A DNA stretch of 22,785 bases from D2472 sp964444385 (GCA_964444385.1 CAYUHD010000021.1:1-22785); one strand, 5' to 3'. Positions 1-8,160 are shown, numbered from the stretch's first letter. Numbers and translations are program-made. The notes: generated by a model not told the origin, from the sequence alone.

Positions 1-62
1 ACTTGCATGTGTTAAGCCTACCGCCAGCGTTCAATCTGAGCCATGATCAAACTCTTCAATTA
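1..62 (-). rRNA. rrs: 16S ribosomal RNA, 5' end only (gene continues beyond the window edge)
   Basis: Read on the minus strand, these bases match the universal start of bacterial 16S rRNA. They include the 27F primer region (AGAGTTTGATCATGGCTCAG), followed by the ATTGAACGCTGGCGG block and the ACACATGCAAGT block. The 5' end is placed at about base 62 by alignment to the known start of E. coli 16S rRNA. The ATTGAACGCTGGCGG form is typical of Gammaproteobacteria and Betaproteobacteria. Only about 62 bases are present, so finer taxonomy cannot be read from it. The gene is transcribed away from ilvC, out of the left edge of the window. Confidence 0.97.
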
Positions 63-188
63 AAATCATGTTGCGTTACTTTTATAAAATATTAAAAATA
101 ACTAAAAATATATATCTCGTATTTTGAACACCCACACGAGTAACCAAATATGTTAAAAGAATTTACCAGCTCAAGGCAGGAACGAGGA
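63..188 (-). promoter_or_regulatory. rRNA operon leader with boxA and boxC antitermination elements
   Basis: On the minus strand the leader contains TTCTTTTAACAT at 150-161, a close match to the boxA core of E. coli rrn leaders (GCTCTTTAACA). It is followed after a short spacer by CGTGTGGGTGTTC at 126-138, matching boxC (GTGTGGG). A possible boxB hairpin lies just upstream of boxA, with arms CCTGC and GCTGG and a five-base loop at about 166-180; it has one internal mismatch. In known systems boxA recruits NusB/NusE so that rRNA transcription resists Rho. The remaining 60 or so bases before 16S are AT-rich and probably form half of an RNase III processing stem, whose other half is outside the window. 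Confidence 0.8.
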
Positions 189-216
189 ATTGTATACCCT
201 TAGTTGGAAATATCAA
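189..216 (-). promoter_or_regulatory. Likely sigma-70 promoter of the rRNA operon
   Basis: On the minus strand, TTGATA (211-216) and TACAAT (189-194) are separated by 16 bases. Each hexamer matches five of six bases of the sigma-70 consensus. The predicted start would be near base 181, upstream of boxA. Only 12 bases separate the -35 hexamer from the ilvC stop codon. No GC-rich discriminator of the classical stringent type is obvious. Assignment is by consensus only. Confidence 0.65.
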
Positions 217-228
217 CCAGTTTTATAA

Positions 229-1272
229 CTAATTTTTATCTTTATTTACTAGGCGTTCTGAATTAAGAAACTTCATCTTTGATCTAAGTTCAGCCCCAAC
301 CTGTTCAATTGAATGTAAAGCAGTATTTTTGCGCTTTTCTTTCATAATTGGGCCGCCAGATCCATCATTGCTTTGACGGCAATCATTTAAGAAATTATCA
401 GCAAATTCTCCTGTTTGAATTCTATTTAATATTTCTTTCATTGCTTCTTTTGTTTCATTGGTAATAATCTCAGGTCCGCTAATATAGTCTCCAAATTCTG
501 CAGTATTGGAAATTGAATAATGCATATTTGCAATTCCACCCTCATGGATTAAATCAACTATCAGCTTTGTTTCATGCAAGCATTCAAAATAAGCCATTTC
601 CGGACTATACCCAGCTTCAACTAAAGTTTCATATCCAGCTTTGATTAATGCGGTCATGCCGCCGCATAGAACTGCTTGCTCACCAAATAAATCAGTTTCA
701 GTTTCTTCTTTAAATGTAGTCTCCAGAACACCTGCTCTAGTTCCTCCATTGGCTTTTGCGTATGACAGAGCAATTTCTTTTGCGCTATGGTTATTAGGAT
801 TTTTCCCATCCTGATATATTGCAATTAAAGATGGAACACCTCCGCCATTAATATAAGTGCTTCGAACAGTATGTCCAGGTCCTTTAGGAGCAATCATTAT
901 GACCGAAGTATCATCTCTAGGAATAATTTTTTTAAAATGGATATTAAAGCCATGTGCAAAGGCTAAAACTGCATCAGATTTTAAATTGGATTTAATCTTT
1001 GATTCATACAAACCTTCTTGAAATTCATCAGGAGCTAGAATCATAACTAAATCTGCATCACTAACTGCATCAGAAACCCTAGCTACTCTTAATCCAGCCT
1101 GTTCTACTTTAGCCCATGAAGAAGACCCTTCACGCAAAGCAACAGTAACATCTACACCGGACTCATTAAGATTATTTGCATGGGCATGACCCTGTGAGCC
1201 ATATCCAACTATCGTAACTTTAAGTTTTTGAATAATTGAGATATCTGCATCTTCTTCGTAAAAAATTTTCAT
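229..1272 (-). CDS. ilvC: Ketol-acid reductoisomerase (NADP+), class I
   Basis: This enzyme converts acetolactate or acetohydroxybutyrate to the dihydroxy acid in valine, leucine and isoleucine synthesis, using NADPH and Mg2+. The 347-residue protein has an N-terminal Rossmann domain with GYGSQG at 23-28, and a REGSSSW loop at 47-53 whose serines fit NADPH phosphate binding. It has the catalytic-region AHGFN at 106-110 and the metal-binding DLFGE at 194-198, with E230 and E234 following. Length fits class I enzymes (about 330-345 residues); the extra C-terminal residues (LVNKDKN) are a short lysine-rich tail. It is the last gene of ilvI-ilvH-ilvC, starting 12 bases after the ilvH stop. Downstream it meets the rRNA promoter almost immediately, with no terminator visible. 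Confidence 0.97.
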   Translation of the reverse strand: MKIFYEEDADISIIQKLKVTIVGYGSQGHAHANNLNESGVDVTVALREGSSSWAKVEQAGLRVARVSDAVSDADLVMILAPDEFQEGLYESKIKSNLKSDAVLAFAHGFNIHFKKIIPRDDTSVIMIAPKGPGHTVRSTYINGGGVPSLIAIYQDGKNPNNHSAKEIALSYAKANGGTRAGVLETTFKEETETDLFGEQAVLCGGMTALIKAGYETLVEAGYSPEMAYFECLHETKLIVDLIHEGGIANMHYSISNTAEFGDYISGPEIITNETKEAMKEILNRIQTGEFADNFLNDCRQSNDGSGGPIMKEKRKNTALHSIEQVGAELRSKMKFLNSERLVNKDKN

Positions 1273-1284
1273 TCTGTTTTTCTC

Positions 1285-1764
1285 CTAAATTTTTAAAACC
1301 TTTTCACCTTCATGCAATCCTATGCTTCCTGATCTAGCTATCTCAAGAAGATTAACTTTACCAACTGCTTTAATTGCAGCCTCAATATCACTTGATGAAC
1401 CCCATGCAGACATAACCATGGTATCTTTATTGTTTTCATGAATCTTTCCATTCAATCCTTTAAGAATTTTTTTAATTTTCTCAGTCTGCCTAAACTTAAC
1501 CATTATGAATTCGTACTCATGATGATCACCTTCGGTCAAATTAGATACTTTAATAACATCAATGATTTTATTTATTTGTTTTGTAATTTGTTCAACGTCA
1601 TGTTCTGAACCTCTTGTGGTAACTGTAATTCTAGAATAACTACCATCGAAAACAGGTCCTACATTTAGAGTTTCAATGTTATAGCCACGTTGATGAAATA
1701 ACCCAACCACCCTTGCTAAAGCTCCAGGTTTATTCTCAATTAATATTGATATGATCCTTTTCAT
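1285..1764 (-). CDS. ilvH: Acetolactate synthase small (regulatory) subunit
   Basis: This is the regulatory partner of IlvI, which activates the catalytic subunit and gives valine feedback inhibition. The ATG at 1764 is chosen because the protein then begins MKRIISILIENKPGALARV, colinear with E. coli IlvH. It also gives a 4-base ATGA overlap with the ilvI stop, a sign of translational coupling. An upstream in-frame ATG at 1788 would add eight residues and lengthen the overlap. The 159-residue protein has an N-terminal ACT domain (about 3-75) and the usual C-terminal small-subunit domain. G14 and N29, positions linked to valine sensitivity in E. coli IlvH, are both present, so feedback inhibition by valine is likely (inference). 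Confidence 0.95.
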   Translation of the reverse strand: MKRIISILIENKPGALARVVGLFHQRGYNIETLNVGPVFDGSYSRITVTTRGSEHDVEQITKQINKIIDVIKVSNLTEGDHHEYEFIMVKFRQTEKIKKILKGLNGKIHENNKDTMVMSAWGSSSDIEAAIKAVGKVNLLEIARSGSIGLHEGEKVLKI

Positions 1765-3497
1765 GCTTTGGTATTTTTTTTGATCCACATATCTTTCATG
1801 CTTCCATTAGGCGCAACCAACATTGGGTACACATGTTCGTTTGGGTCAACATATACATCTACAAATACTAATCTATCTTTCATAGCAAATGCTTTCTCTA
1901 AAGTTTTCTTTAACTGTGATTGTTTAGTAACTTTCATTCCTACATGCCCATAAGATTGAGCTAGTTTTGCAAAATCTGGTAAAGAATCTGAATATGTGCT
2001 TGCAGAGTGTCTTCCTCCATAATTCATATCTTGCCACTGTCTAACCATTCCAAGTGCTTCATTATTTATATTAATAATTTTTATTGGGAGATTGTATTGC
2101 AAGCAGGTTGAAAGTTCTTGAATACACATTTGGATACTCCCTTCACCGGTAACACAAACAATTTCTTGTTTAGGAAATGCAAGCTTTACACCCATAGCAG
2201 CTGGTAGCCCAAATCCCATGGTTCCAAGGCCTCCCGAATTAATCCACCTTCTAGGTTTTTTAAAGTGATAATACTGAGCAACAAACATTTGATGTTGTCC
2301 TACATCCGATGTGACATAGGCGTTACCCTTAGTTGCATGATAGAGTTCTTGAATAACTACTTGTGGAGCGATCATTGAAGATTTTATTTTGCTTAGATAT
2401 AAATCATGATCTAGGCCATGTTTTTCTCGCCACTGCCTAATTTGTAAATTCCAGTTATCCAAGGCCTCTGAATCGATCTTAATTTTAGATCGCTTAATTT
2501 CTTTAATTAGTGCAAGTAAAGATTCTTTAACTTGCCCAACTATTGGAATGTCTGCATTAATAATTTTAGAAATTGAAGCAGGGTCTACATCAATATGAAT
2601 AATTCTTGCATTTGGAGCAAACATAGAAGGGGTATTGGTGATTCGATCATCGAACCTGGCACCAATCGCAAGAATAACATCTGCATTATGCATAGCCATA
2701 TTTGCCTGATAGGTACCATGCATCCCGAGCATCCCCATAAAATATTTATCTTTTGGGGGATATGACCCTAGACCCATTAAAGTATTTGTGACTGGTGCTT
2801 TTAATAATTTATTCAGAGCTATTAACTCTTTATGAGCATTTCCTAAAATTACTCCCCCGCCAGCATAAATTACAGGTCGTTCTGCAGAAAGAATATTTTT
2901 ACTAGCTTTTTTAATCTGTCCTGGGTGAGGTAATACTCTGGGTTGATATGAACGTAAAGAGATCTCTTTTGCTCTTTTATATTCATAAACTTTTGACGCG
3001 TCGGTTTTATCCTTCGGAATATCTATAACTACTGGGCCAGGTCTTCCTGTTGTTGCTATATGAAAAGCCTCTTGAACAATACGAGGAATATCTTGAGTAT
3101 TTTGGACGATAAAACTGTGTTTTACTATCGGCCGAGAAATTCCAATCATATCTGTTTCTTGGAATGAGTCTGTACCAATTAAATGACTTTGTACCTGACC
3201 AGAAATAACAATAAGTGGAATTGAGTCCATATAAGCAGTAGCTAGGCCTGTAATTGCATTTGTTGCTCCTGGCCCGGAAGTAACCAAGGCAACGCCTGGT
3301 TTGCCAGTAGCGCGGGAATAGCCATCCGCAGCATGTGTAGCGCCTTGCTCATGGCGAACTAAAATATGCTCACAAGCCTTTTGCTTAAAAATAGAATCGT
3401 AAATATGCAGAGATGCCCCACCAGGGTAGCCAAAAATAAATTTAACACCCTCATCTTTGAGGGCGCGCATTAGCAGATCTCCGCCAGACAGTTTCAT
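1761..3497 (-). CDS. ilvI: Acetolactate synthase large (catalytic) subunit
   Basis: This ThDP-, FAD- and Mg2+-dependent enzyme joins two pyruvates, or pyruvate and 2-oxobutyrate, in the first common step of branched-chain amino acid synthesis. The 578-residue protein closely resembles IlvI. Visible motifs include FGYPGGA near the N-terminus, the catalytic glutamate E50 in RHEQ, and SGPGATNAITG and SGQV blocks. The FAD-domain AIGARFDDR and the C-terminal ThDP motif from G451 to N479 are also present. That motif reads GEG where GDG is the textbook form, so the Mg2+-ligand position is E452. It is first in ilvI-ilvH-ilvC, 90 bases downstream of rluD on the same strand, with its own candidate promoter and no room for a leader-peptide attenuator. 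Confidence 0.96.
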   Translation of the reverse strand: MKLSGGDLLMRALKDEGVKFIFGYPGGASLHIYDSIFKQKACEHILVRHEQGATHAADGYSRATGKPGVALVTSGPGATNAITGLATAYMDSIPLIVISGQVQSHLIGTDSFQETDMIGISRPIVKHSFIVQNTQDIPRIVQEAFHIATTGRPGPVVIDIPKDKTDASKVYEYKRAKEISLRSYQPRVLPHPGQIKKASKNILSAERPVIYAGGGVILGNAHKELIALNKLLKAPVTNTLMGLGSYPPKDKYFMGMLGMHGTYQANMAMHNADVILAIGARFDDRITNTPSMFAPNARIIHIDVDPASISKIINADIPIVGQVKESLLALIKEIKRSKIKIDSEALDNWNLQIRQWREKHGLDHDLYLSKIKSSMIAPQVVIQELYHATKGNAYVTSDVGQHQMFVAQYYHFKKPRRWINSGGLGTMGFGLPAAMGVKLAFPKQEIVCVTGEGSIQMCIQELSTCLQYNLPIKIININNEALGMVRQWQDMNYGGRHSASTYSDSLPDFAKLAQSYGHVGMKVTKQSQLKKTLEKAFAMKDRLVFVDVYVDPNEHVYPMLVAPNGSMKDMWIKKNTKA

Positions 3498-3509
3498 TGA
3501 TTCAAAGTA

Positions 3510-3563
3510 TTTACTTAAAAGTAAAGAGTTTTATACATTAATTGTAATTAAAAACAAGTTTTT
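3510..3563 (-). promoter_or_regulatory. Candidate ilvI promoter with two dyads
   Basis: On the minus strand, TTGTTT (3552-3557) and TATAAA (3530-3535) are spaced by 16 bases, putting the start near 3523. Two perfect inverted repeats lie over it. One has arms AAAAAC and GTTTTT around two bases (3550-3563), covering the -35. The other has arms TTTACTT and AAGTAAA around two bases (3510-3525), covering the predicted start. They could be operator sites, but short dyads are common in AT-rich DNA. No leader ORF with branched-chain codons fits between here and the ilvI start. Confidence 0.45.
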
Positions 3564-3587
3564 AGCTGATTTGAAAGGCTTTAGGGC

Positions 3588-4511
3588 TTATTGCATTGCT
3601 TGAATTAAAGATTGCATATCTTGAGGAAGATTCGCCTCAAATTCAAAAGGGCTATCTCCTTTCATGTTTGGAAAACTTATTTTTGAGGCGTGCAATGCTT
3701 GTCTTGGAAAGTTCTGAATATAAGTTATTAAGTTTTGATTTGTTTCTTTAGCGATAAGGTTTCTAGAGTTATACAAACCATCTCCAATAATAGGTAATTT
3801 TTGATGGCTTAAATGAACTCTAATTTGATGAGTTCTCCCTGTTTCAATTTCAACATGAACATGAGAGTAACCCCCATAAAAGTTAATCAACGAAATATGG
3901 GATATAGCCTCTCTCCCATAATCAGCAACCCTCATTTTCACTCTATTTCTTGGGTCTCTTTCTATGGGATAATCTATTGAAAAACTTCCTATAACTTGAC
4001 CCACAACCAATGCTTCATATTGTTTGTAAACTTCTCTCTCTTGGAGTTTATTAACAAAAAAATTTCTAAATTTTTCATTTTTAGCAATTACTAACAACCC
4101 CGAGGTATCTTTATCTAATCTATGAACTATTCCACATCGAGGAAGTTGTTTTAAATCTGGAAAATGAAATGCTAAAGCATTTGCCAACGTACCATCATGA
4201 CATCCTGCGCCTGGATGCATAACTAAGCCTGGTGGCTTATTGATAATTAAAAAATCTTCCTTTTCATAAAGAATGCTTATAGGTATGTCTTCTCCATCCC
4301 AAGAAACTCTATTTTCAAAAACTGGGTCTAAAGAAAGCTCATCGCCGATATGGACTTTATCTTTTGCTCTAAGATTCTCTCCATTAACCAAGAGATTGCC
4401 TTGTTGAATCCATCTTTGTATTTGGCTTCGAGAAAAATCTTCAAATAGTGAAGTAGCCGCTTGATCCAAACGAGAATTATTGAACTTTTCATTGATATTT
4501 TTATGGATCAT
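3588..4511 (-). CDS. rluD: 23S rRNA pseudouridine(1911/1915/1917) synthase
   Basis: RluD isomerises uridines in helix 69 of 23S rRNA, a late step in large-subunit maturation. The 307-residue protein has an N-terminal S4 RNA-binding domain (about 12-60) and then the RluA-family catalytic domain. The signature HRLDKDTSG is at 130-138, with D133 as the expected catalytic aspartate, and the RTHQIRVH motif comes later. Size and the S4 domain fit RluD or RluC. RluD is favoured because the gene is divergent from bamD, as in E. coli (bamD/yfiO next to rluD). In E. coli rluD is followed by pgeF (yfiH); here ilvI follows instead. The divergent intergenic region with bamD is 89 bases. Confidence 0.9.
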   Translation of the reverse strand: MIHKNINEKFNNSRLDQAATSLFEDFSRSQIQRWIQQGNLLVNGENLRAKDKVHIGDELSLDPVFENRVSWDGEDIPISILYEKEDFLIINKPPGLVMHPGAGCHDGTLANALAFHFPDLKQLPRCGIVHRLDKDTSGLLVIAKNEKFRNFFVNKLQEREVYKQYEALVVGQVIGSFSIDYPIERDPRNRVKMRVADYGREAISHISLINFYGGYSHVHVEIETGRTHQIRVHLSHQKLPIIGDGLYNSRNLIAKETNQNLITYIQNFPRQALHASKISFPNMKGDSPFEFEANLPQDMQSLIQAMQ

Positions 4512-4600
4512 AGATCTAATCTAAAAACTTTTTCACTATCTTACAATCTAAAGTAATTGAATTAACCCAAATGCTTGAATAAATGTAAAATACATTACGG

Positions 4601-5425
4601 ATGATGCAATTAAAAAAATATTTTCGAGTTCATTTATTAGCAGGAACTATCCTTCCAATATTATTTCTAACAGCCTGCAATTCTGATGAACCTGTGATGG
4701 AAAAACCTGAGAAGGTATATTACGATACCGCTCAACGAAGAATGAAGGCTAATAATTTCTATTCTGCTATTGAGTCTCTTGAGGCAATTGAAGCAATGTA
4801 TCCTTTTGGTCAATATGCAGAACAAGCTCAATCAGAATTAATATATGCGCATTATATGAACGGTGAAGATGAAGCATCACATGAAGCGGCAGAAAAATTT
4901 ATTCGGCTTAACCCAAGACACCCAAACATTGATTATGCATATTTTATGAGAGGCATAGCTAGCTATACCAGAGATAAGGGAATGTTTGCAAGAATATTCA
5001 AATCTGATATTTCAAACAGAGATATCTCAGGAGCTAAACAAGCCTTTGGGGAATTATCTGAATTCTTAACACGATTTCCTCAAAGTCAATATGCTCCATA
5101 CGCTTCTCAAAGATTAATTTACTTAAGAAATTTAATTGCAAAAAATGAATTGGTTGCTGCGGAATATTATATTAAACGAAAAGCATTCGTGGCAGCTCTT
5201 AGAAGGGCCAAGTATGTTATTGAAAATATCCCCAATTCATCAGAAACAATGCGGGCTTTAAAAATTGTAAGAGAGTGTTATCAAGCTTTGGGTTATTTTG
5301 AGCTAATGGAGGATATAGAGAGTACTATTGAGGCAAATGGAGACTCCATAACTAATGCCTCCGAGTCATCTTCATGGAAATGGAATTTCTTTTCGAGAAA
5401 AGCTCCTCCACCTAATCAAAACTAA
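4601..5425 (+). CDS. bamD: Outer membrane protein assembly factor BamD (lipoprotein)
   Basis: BamD is the essential lipoprotein of the BAM complex, which folds beta-barrel proteins into the outer membrane together with BamA. The 274-residue protein starts with a lipoprotein signal ending in the lipobox LTAC, with C26 as the lipidation site. The +2 residue is Asn rather than Asp, consistent with Lol transport to the outer membrane. The mature part is made of TPR-like helical repeats, including YPFGQYAEQAQ and FPQSQYAPYA, typical of BamD. Two adjacent ATG codons (4601 and 4604) could each start translation. It is divergent from rluD as in E. coli. Its stop is one base from the stop of the convergent serine hydrolase gene, so no room exists for a separate terminator. 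Confidence 0.93.
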   Translation: MMQLKKYFRVHLLAGTILPILFLTACNSDEPVMEKPEKVYYDTAQRRMKANNFYSAIESLEAIEAMYPFGQYAEQAQSELIYAHYMNGEDEASHEAAEKFIRLNPRHPNIDYAYFMRGIASYTRDKGMFARIFKSDISNRDISGAKQAFGELSEFLTRFPQSQYAPYASQRLIYLRNLIAKNELVAAEYYIKRKAFVAALRRAKYVIENIPNSSETMRALKIVRECYQALGYFELMEDIESTIEANGDSITNASESSSWKWNFFSRKAPPPNQN

Positions 5426-5426
5426 T

Positions 5427-6644
5427 CTAAAGATTTGAAATTACAGAATATAGCTCTTTAGTTAACTGATTACTGGTGCGATATAACTCCCTAGTGTCAT
5501 GTTGTTGGTTGCATATGAAGCCATACCCCAAACCCTTTTCTGGATCACCGAATGCAACAGCGCCACCAACCCCAGCATGACCAAACATTTTATCGTTAAG
5601 AGTTGTAGATATATTTCCAACTGTAGCAATCCCTTGAGCTAACTCATACCCAAGTCCAAATTTAATACCGGCACCGAACAAGACTGAATCAGGACCGCTT
5701 GAGTGAGGAGTGATTGCAAGTTTAAGCGTATCTTGATTCATGATTGAGATTCCATTGCGACTACAGCCATTACTCAAAATTCCATATAGCTTTGCTAAAC
5801 TTTCAGCAGTTCCATGTCCATTTGCTGAGGGAATTTCAGCAAGTCTCCAGTCTTCAGAGTTTGGATAATTAATATCATCTTCATTTCTACCTTGAAAAGC
5901 CTCTTGAAAGTCACCGCTTCTTAAAGCTGCCTTAAAATTTTTTATTTTTTGTGGCAAAAAGAAATTAGGTACAAATTTTAAAAATCCTCCTGGAAGCTTC
6001 ATACCATCCAATTCCATCATCAACATATCTGCACATCTACCAAAATCTTCTTGAGAAAGGCCGATATGAAAATCTATATCGAACGGCAAGGCTATCTCTT
6101 CTTTAAAATATTGCCCTACAGTTCGCCCATCAACCCTTCTAATCAACTCACCCACTAACCAACCAAACGTTAGCGCATGGTATCCTTGAGATGACCCAGG
6201 TTGTCTATAAGGGGCTTGCGATTCAAGTTGACGAACAAATTTATTCCAATCTTGCCATGAACCTGATGGCATACCATCTTGAAAACCAAACATAGCAGCT
6301 CTATGACATAATAAATCACTAACCTTAGTATCTTCTTTGCCGTTACATTTATATTCAGGCCAGTAGTTTACAACTCTTTTGTTTGAATCTAACTTTCCTT
6401 GATCAATAAGTCTAGAGATACAAGTTGCTGTTACCCCTTTAGTAACTGACCAAACATTTACCAATGTATTTTCTTTCCACTCCTTCGTTTTTTCCTTATC
6501 TTGATATCCACCCCAAAGATTTACAACAATTTCACCCTTGTGCTCAATCGCTAACGCAGCCCCTGTTTCAAACCCACTTTCCAAAGCATTAGAAAAAACA
6601 TCTTTTACATTTTGAAATTGAGGATGGCAATCTCCTTTAATCAT
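5427..6644 (-). CDS. Serine hydrolase of the beta-lactamase/class C-like (family VIII esterase-like) group
   Basis: This 405-residue protein carries a beta-lactamase-fold hydrolase domain. The nucleophile motif SVTK (S66-K69) is the SxxK signature. Tyr155 in YHA sits where the YxN or Tyr general base is expected, and HAG at 356-358 stands in for the KTG/HxG box. No secretion signal is evident, so a cytoplasmic esterase or peptidase-like role is more likely than antibiotic resistance; the substrate is unknown. The ATG at 6644 is preferred over an upstream GTG at 6674. It has an AGAGAG ribosome-binding-like sequence just upstream and cuts the overlap with the symporter gene from 38 to 8 bases. 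Overlap and orientation suggest co-transcription with the symporter. Confidence 0.82.
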   Translation of the reverse strand: MIKGDCHPQFQNVKDVFSNALESGFETGAALAIEHKGEIVVNLWGGYQDKEKTKEWKENTLVNVWSVTKGVTATCISRLIDQGKLDSNKRVVNYWPEYKCNGKEDTKVSDLLCHRAAMFGFQDGMPSGSWQDWNKFVRQLESQAPYRQPGSSQGYHALTFGWLVGELIRRVDGRTVGQYFKEEIALPFDIDFHIGLSQEDFGRCADMLMMELDGMKLPGGFLKFVPNFFLPQKIKNFKAALRSGDFQEAFQGRNEDDINYPNSEDWRLAEIPSANGHGTAESLAKLYGILSNGCSRNGISIMNQDTLKLAITPHSSGPDSVLFGAGIKFGLGYELAQGIATVGNISTTLNDKMFGHAGVGGAVAFGDPEKGLGYGFICNQQHDTRELYRTSNQLTKELYSVISNL

Positions 6645-8160
6645 GGCTCTCTCTAAAATTTGGTATTGCGCCACTTTTCAATCTCTTTTGATAGCTTGCA
6701 AGCTCTTTTTTGATAACAGGAGCTAAAATATATAAACCTATGATATTTGGCAGGGCAATAATAAAAACTAAGGCATCAGAAAAATCTAAGACTGCATCTA
6801 AATTAATCATGCAACCTAGAACTACAAAGATACAAAAAAATATTTTAAAAATATTTTCTGCAAATACGGATTCGCCAATTACATAAGTCCAGCCTTTCAA
6901 TCCATAATATGACCAAGATAGCATGGTTGAGAAAGCAAAAAGTATTGCTATAAATGACAATGGAATGACTGACCAACTAAAAGTACTGCCGAAAGCTTGA
7001 GAAGTCAAAGCGATTCCTTGTATGCCATCATTTGCCATAGCTGGCTCATAAACAGTTGTTAAAATCACCAAGGCTGTAAGGGTGCAAATAATGACCGTAT
7101 CAATAAAAGGCTCCATTAAACCGACATACCCTTCAGTTACTGGCTCTTGTGTTTTAACAGTGGAGTGGGCGATTGCAGCAGAACCAATTCCAGCTTCATT
7201 TGAAAATGCAGCTCTTTGAAATCCTAGAATCATCACTCCTAAGACTCCTCCGCTCATTGCACTTGGATTAAAAGCCTCAACAAAGATTGCTGAGATAGCC
7301 CATGGAACTTTTTCTGCATTCATTATAATGACCAAAAAAGCACCGACTACATAAGTCAAGGTCATAAACGGAACCAATCTAGAGGTAACCCTTGCAATGC
7401 CCTGAATACCACCGATAATTACTAGCCCAACTGTTCCAGCTAGAATGGAACCAAATAACCATCCCTTGTCAAAGAAAAAACTAGTATCTCCCCCAGTGAT
7501 AAATATAAATTGCTGAAAAGCTTGGTTGGACTGAAACATATTACCTATACCTAGACAGCCAATCACAATAGAAATTGCATAAAATAATCCCATCGGTCTT
7601 CCAAGCCAAGATAAATTTCTTTGACGTAAACCTGCTTCTAGATAATACATAGGTCCTCCAGAAATGCTTCCATCTGGATTAACTTTTCTAAACATAACTC
7701 CTGCCACACATTCAGCGAATTTTGTAGACATACCTAAGAAGCCAGCAAGTATTAACCAAAATGTAGCGCCCGGACCACCAATAGAAATTACAATTGCTAC
7801 CCCAGCAATATTACCGATCCCTACAGTTCCAGATACAGCTGTTGATAAAGCTTGAAAATGAGTTAATTCTCCATCATTGTCTGACTTTGAATAATCCCCT
7901 CTTAATAATTGAAATGCATGTTTAAAGCCTTTTAGATTTAAGAAGTTAAAGTAAAAAGTAAAAAAAATGGCAGCTCCAATTAACCACAAAACTATTAACG
8001 GCATGGAAGTACCAAAAATTACAACCTCATAAAATATAAAACTTGATAGAGTGGTTGTAAGAGGTTGAATGGCGGCGTTAATTGAAGAATCAATGCCAGT
8101 TGCTAAAAGGGGCATTGAAGTTAGTGCGATGAGGCAAATAAAGAGTCTATTGCTTTTCAT
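6637..8160 (-). CDS. Alanine or glycine:cation symporter (AGCS family)
   Basis: This 507-residue integral membrane protein belongs to the AGCS family (TC 2.A.25), which imports alanine or glycine with Na+ or H+. The family hallmark block is clear at about residues 110-155, with GIGNIAGVA, GGPGATFW and GMSTKFAE. Further conserved segments include GGPMYYLE, GIQGIARVTSRLVP and FSNEAGIGSAAIAHS. About ten hydrophobic segments can be seen. The first 21 or so residues look like a cleavable signal or an extra N-terminal membrane segment, ahead of an early periplasmic stretch. The exact substrate cannot be read from sequence. It overlaps the downstream hydrolase by 8 bases and is only 34 bases from the divergent amidotransferase gene. 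Confidence 0.93.
   Translation of the reverse strand: MKSNRLFICLIALTSMPLLATGIDSSINAAIQPLTTTLSSFIFYEVVIFGTSMPLIVLWLIGAAIFFTFYFNFLNLKGFKHAFQLLRGDYSKSDNDGELTHFQALSTAVSGTVGIGNIAGVAIVISIGGPGATFWLILAGFLGMSTKFAECVAGVMFRKVNPDGSISGGPMYYLEAGLRQRNLSWLGRPMGLFYAISIVIGCLGIGNMFQSNQAFQQFIFITGGDTSFFFDKGWLFGSILAGTVGLVIIGGIQGIARVTSRLVPFMTLTYVVGAFLVIIMNAEKVPWAISAIFVEAFNPSAMSGGVLGVMILGFQRAAFSNEAGIGSAAIAHSTVKTQEPVTEGYVGLMEPFIDTVIICTLTALVILTTVYEPAMANDGIQGIALTSQAFGSTFSWSVIPLSFIAILFAFSTMLSWSYYGLKGWTYVIGESVFAENIFKIFFCIFVVLGCMINLDAVLDFSDALVFIIALPNIIGLYILAPVIKKELASYQKRLKSGAIPNFRESHD

Noticed and set aside
1765..1788. Upstream ATG for ilvH
   Set aside because: It adds eight residues absent from the family. The ATG at 1764 gives an exact family start and an ATGA coupling overlap.
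1768..1953. Plus-strand ORF opposite ilvI
   Set aside because: It lies wholly inside ilvI on the other strand, with no recognisable protein features. Similar shadow ORFs opposite symporter, tauD, cupin, RND, TetR, trxA and ilvD genes were dropped for the same reason.
3498..3587. Leader-peptide attenuator upstream of ilvI
   Set aside because: From the predicted start only about 25 bases remain before ilvI. There is no small ORF rich in Ile, Val or Leu codons and no competing hairpins.
5424..5435. Palindrome AATCT-AA-AGATT at the bamD/hydrolase junction as a terminator
   Set aside because: The stem is only five AT-rich pairs with a two-base loop and no T run, so it is too weak to support a terminator call.
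5427..6644. Antibiotic-resistance beta-lactamase
   Set aside because: The fold and SxxK motif are shared with esterases and peptidases. No signal peptide is visible, and the Tyr motif is YHA rather than YxN, so resistance is not supported.
6645..6674. Upstream GTG start for the serine hydrolase
   Set aside because: It would lengthen the overlap with the symporter gene to 38 bases. The ATG at 6644 has an AGAGAG sequence just upstream.
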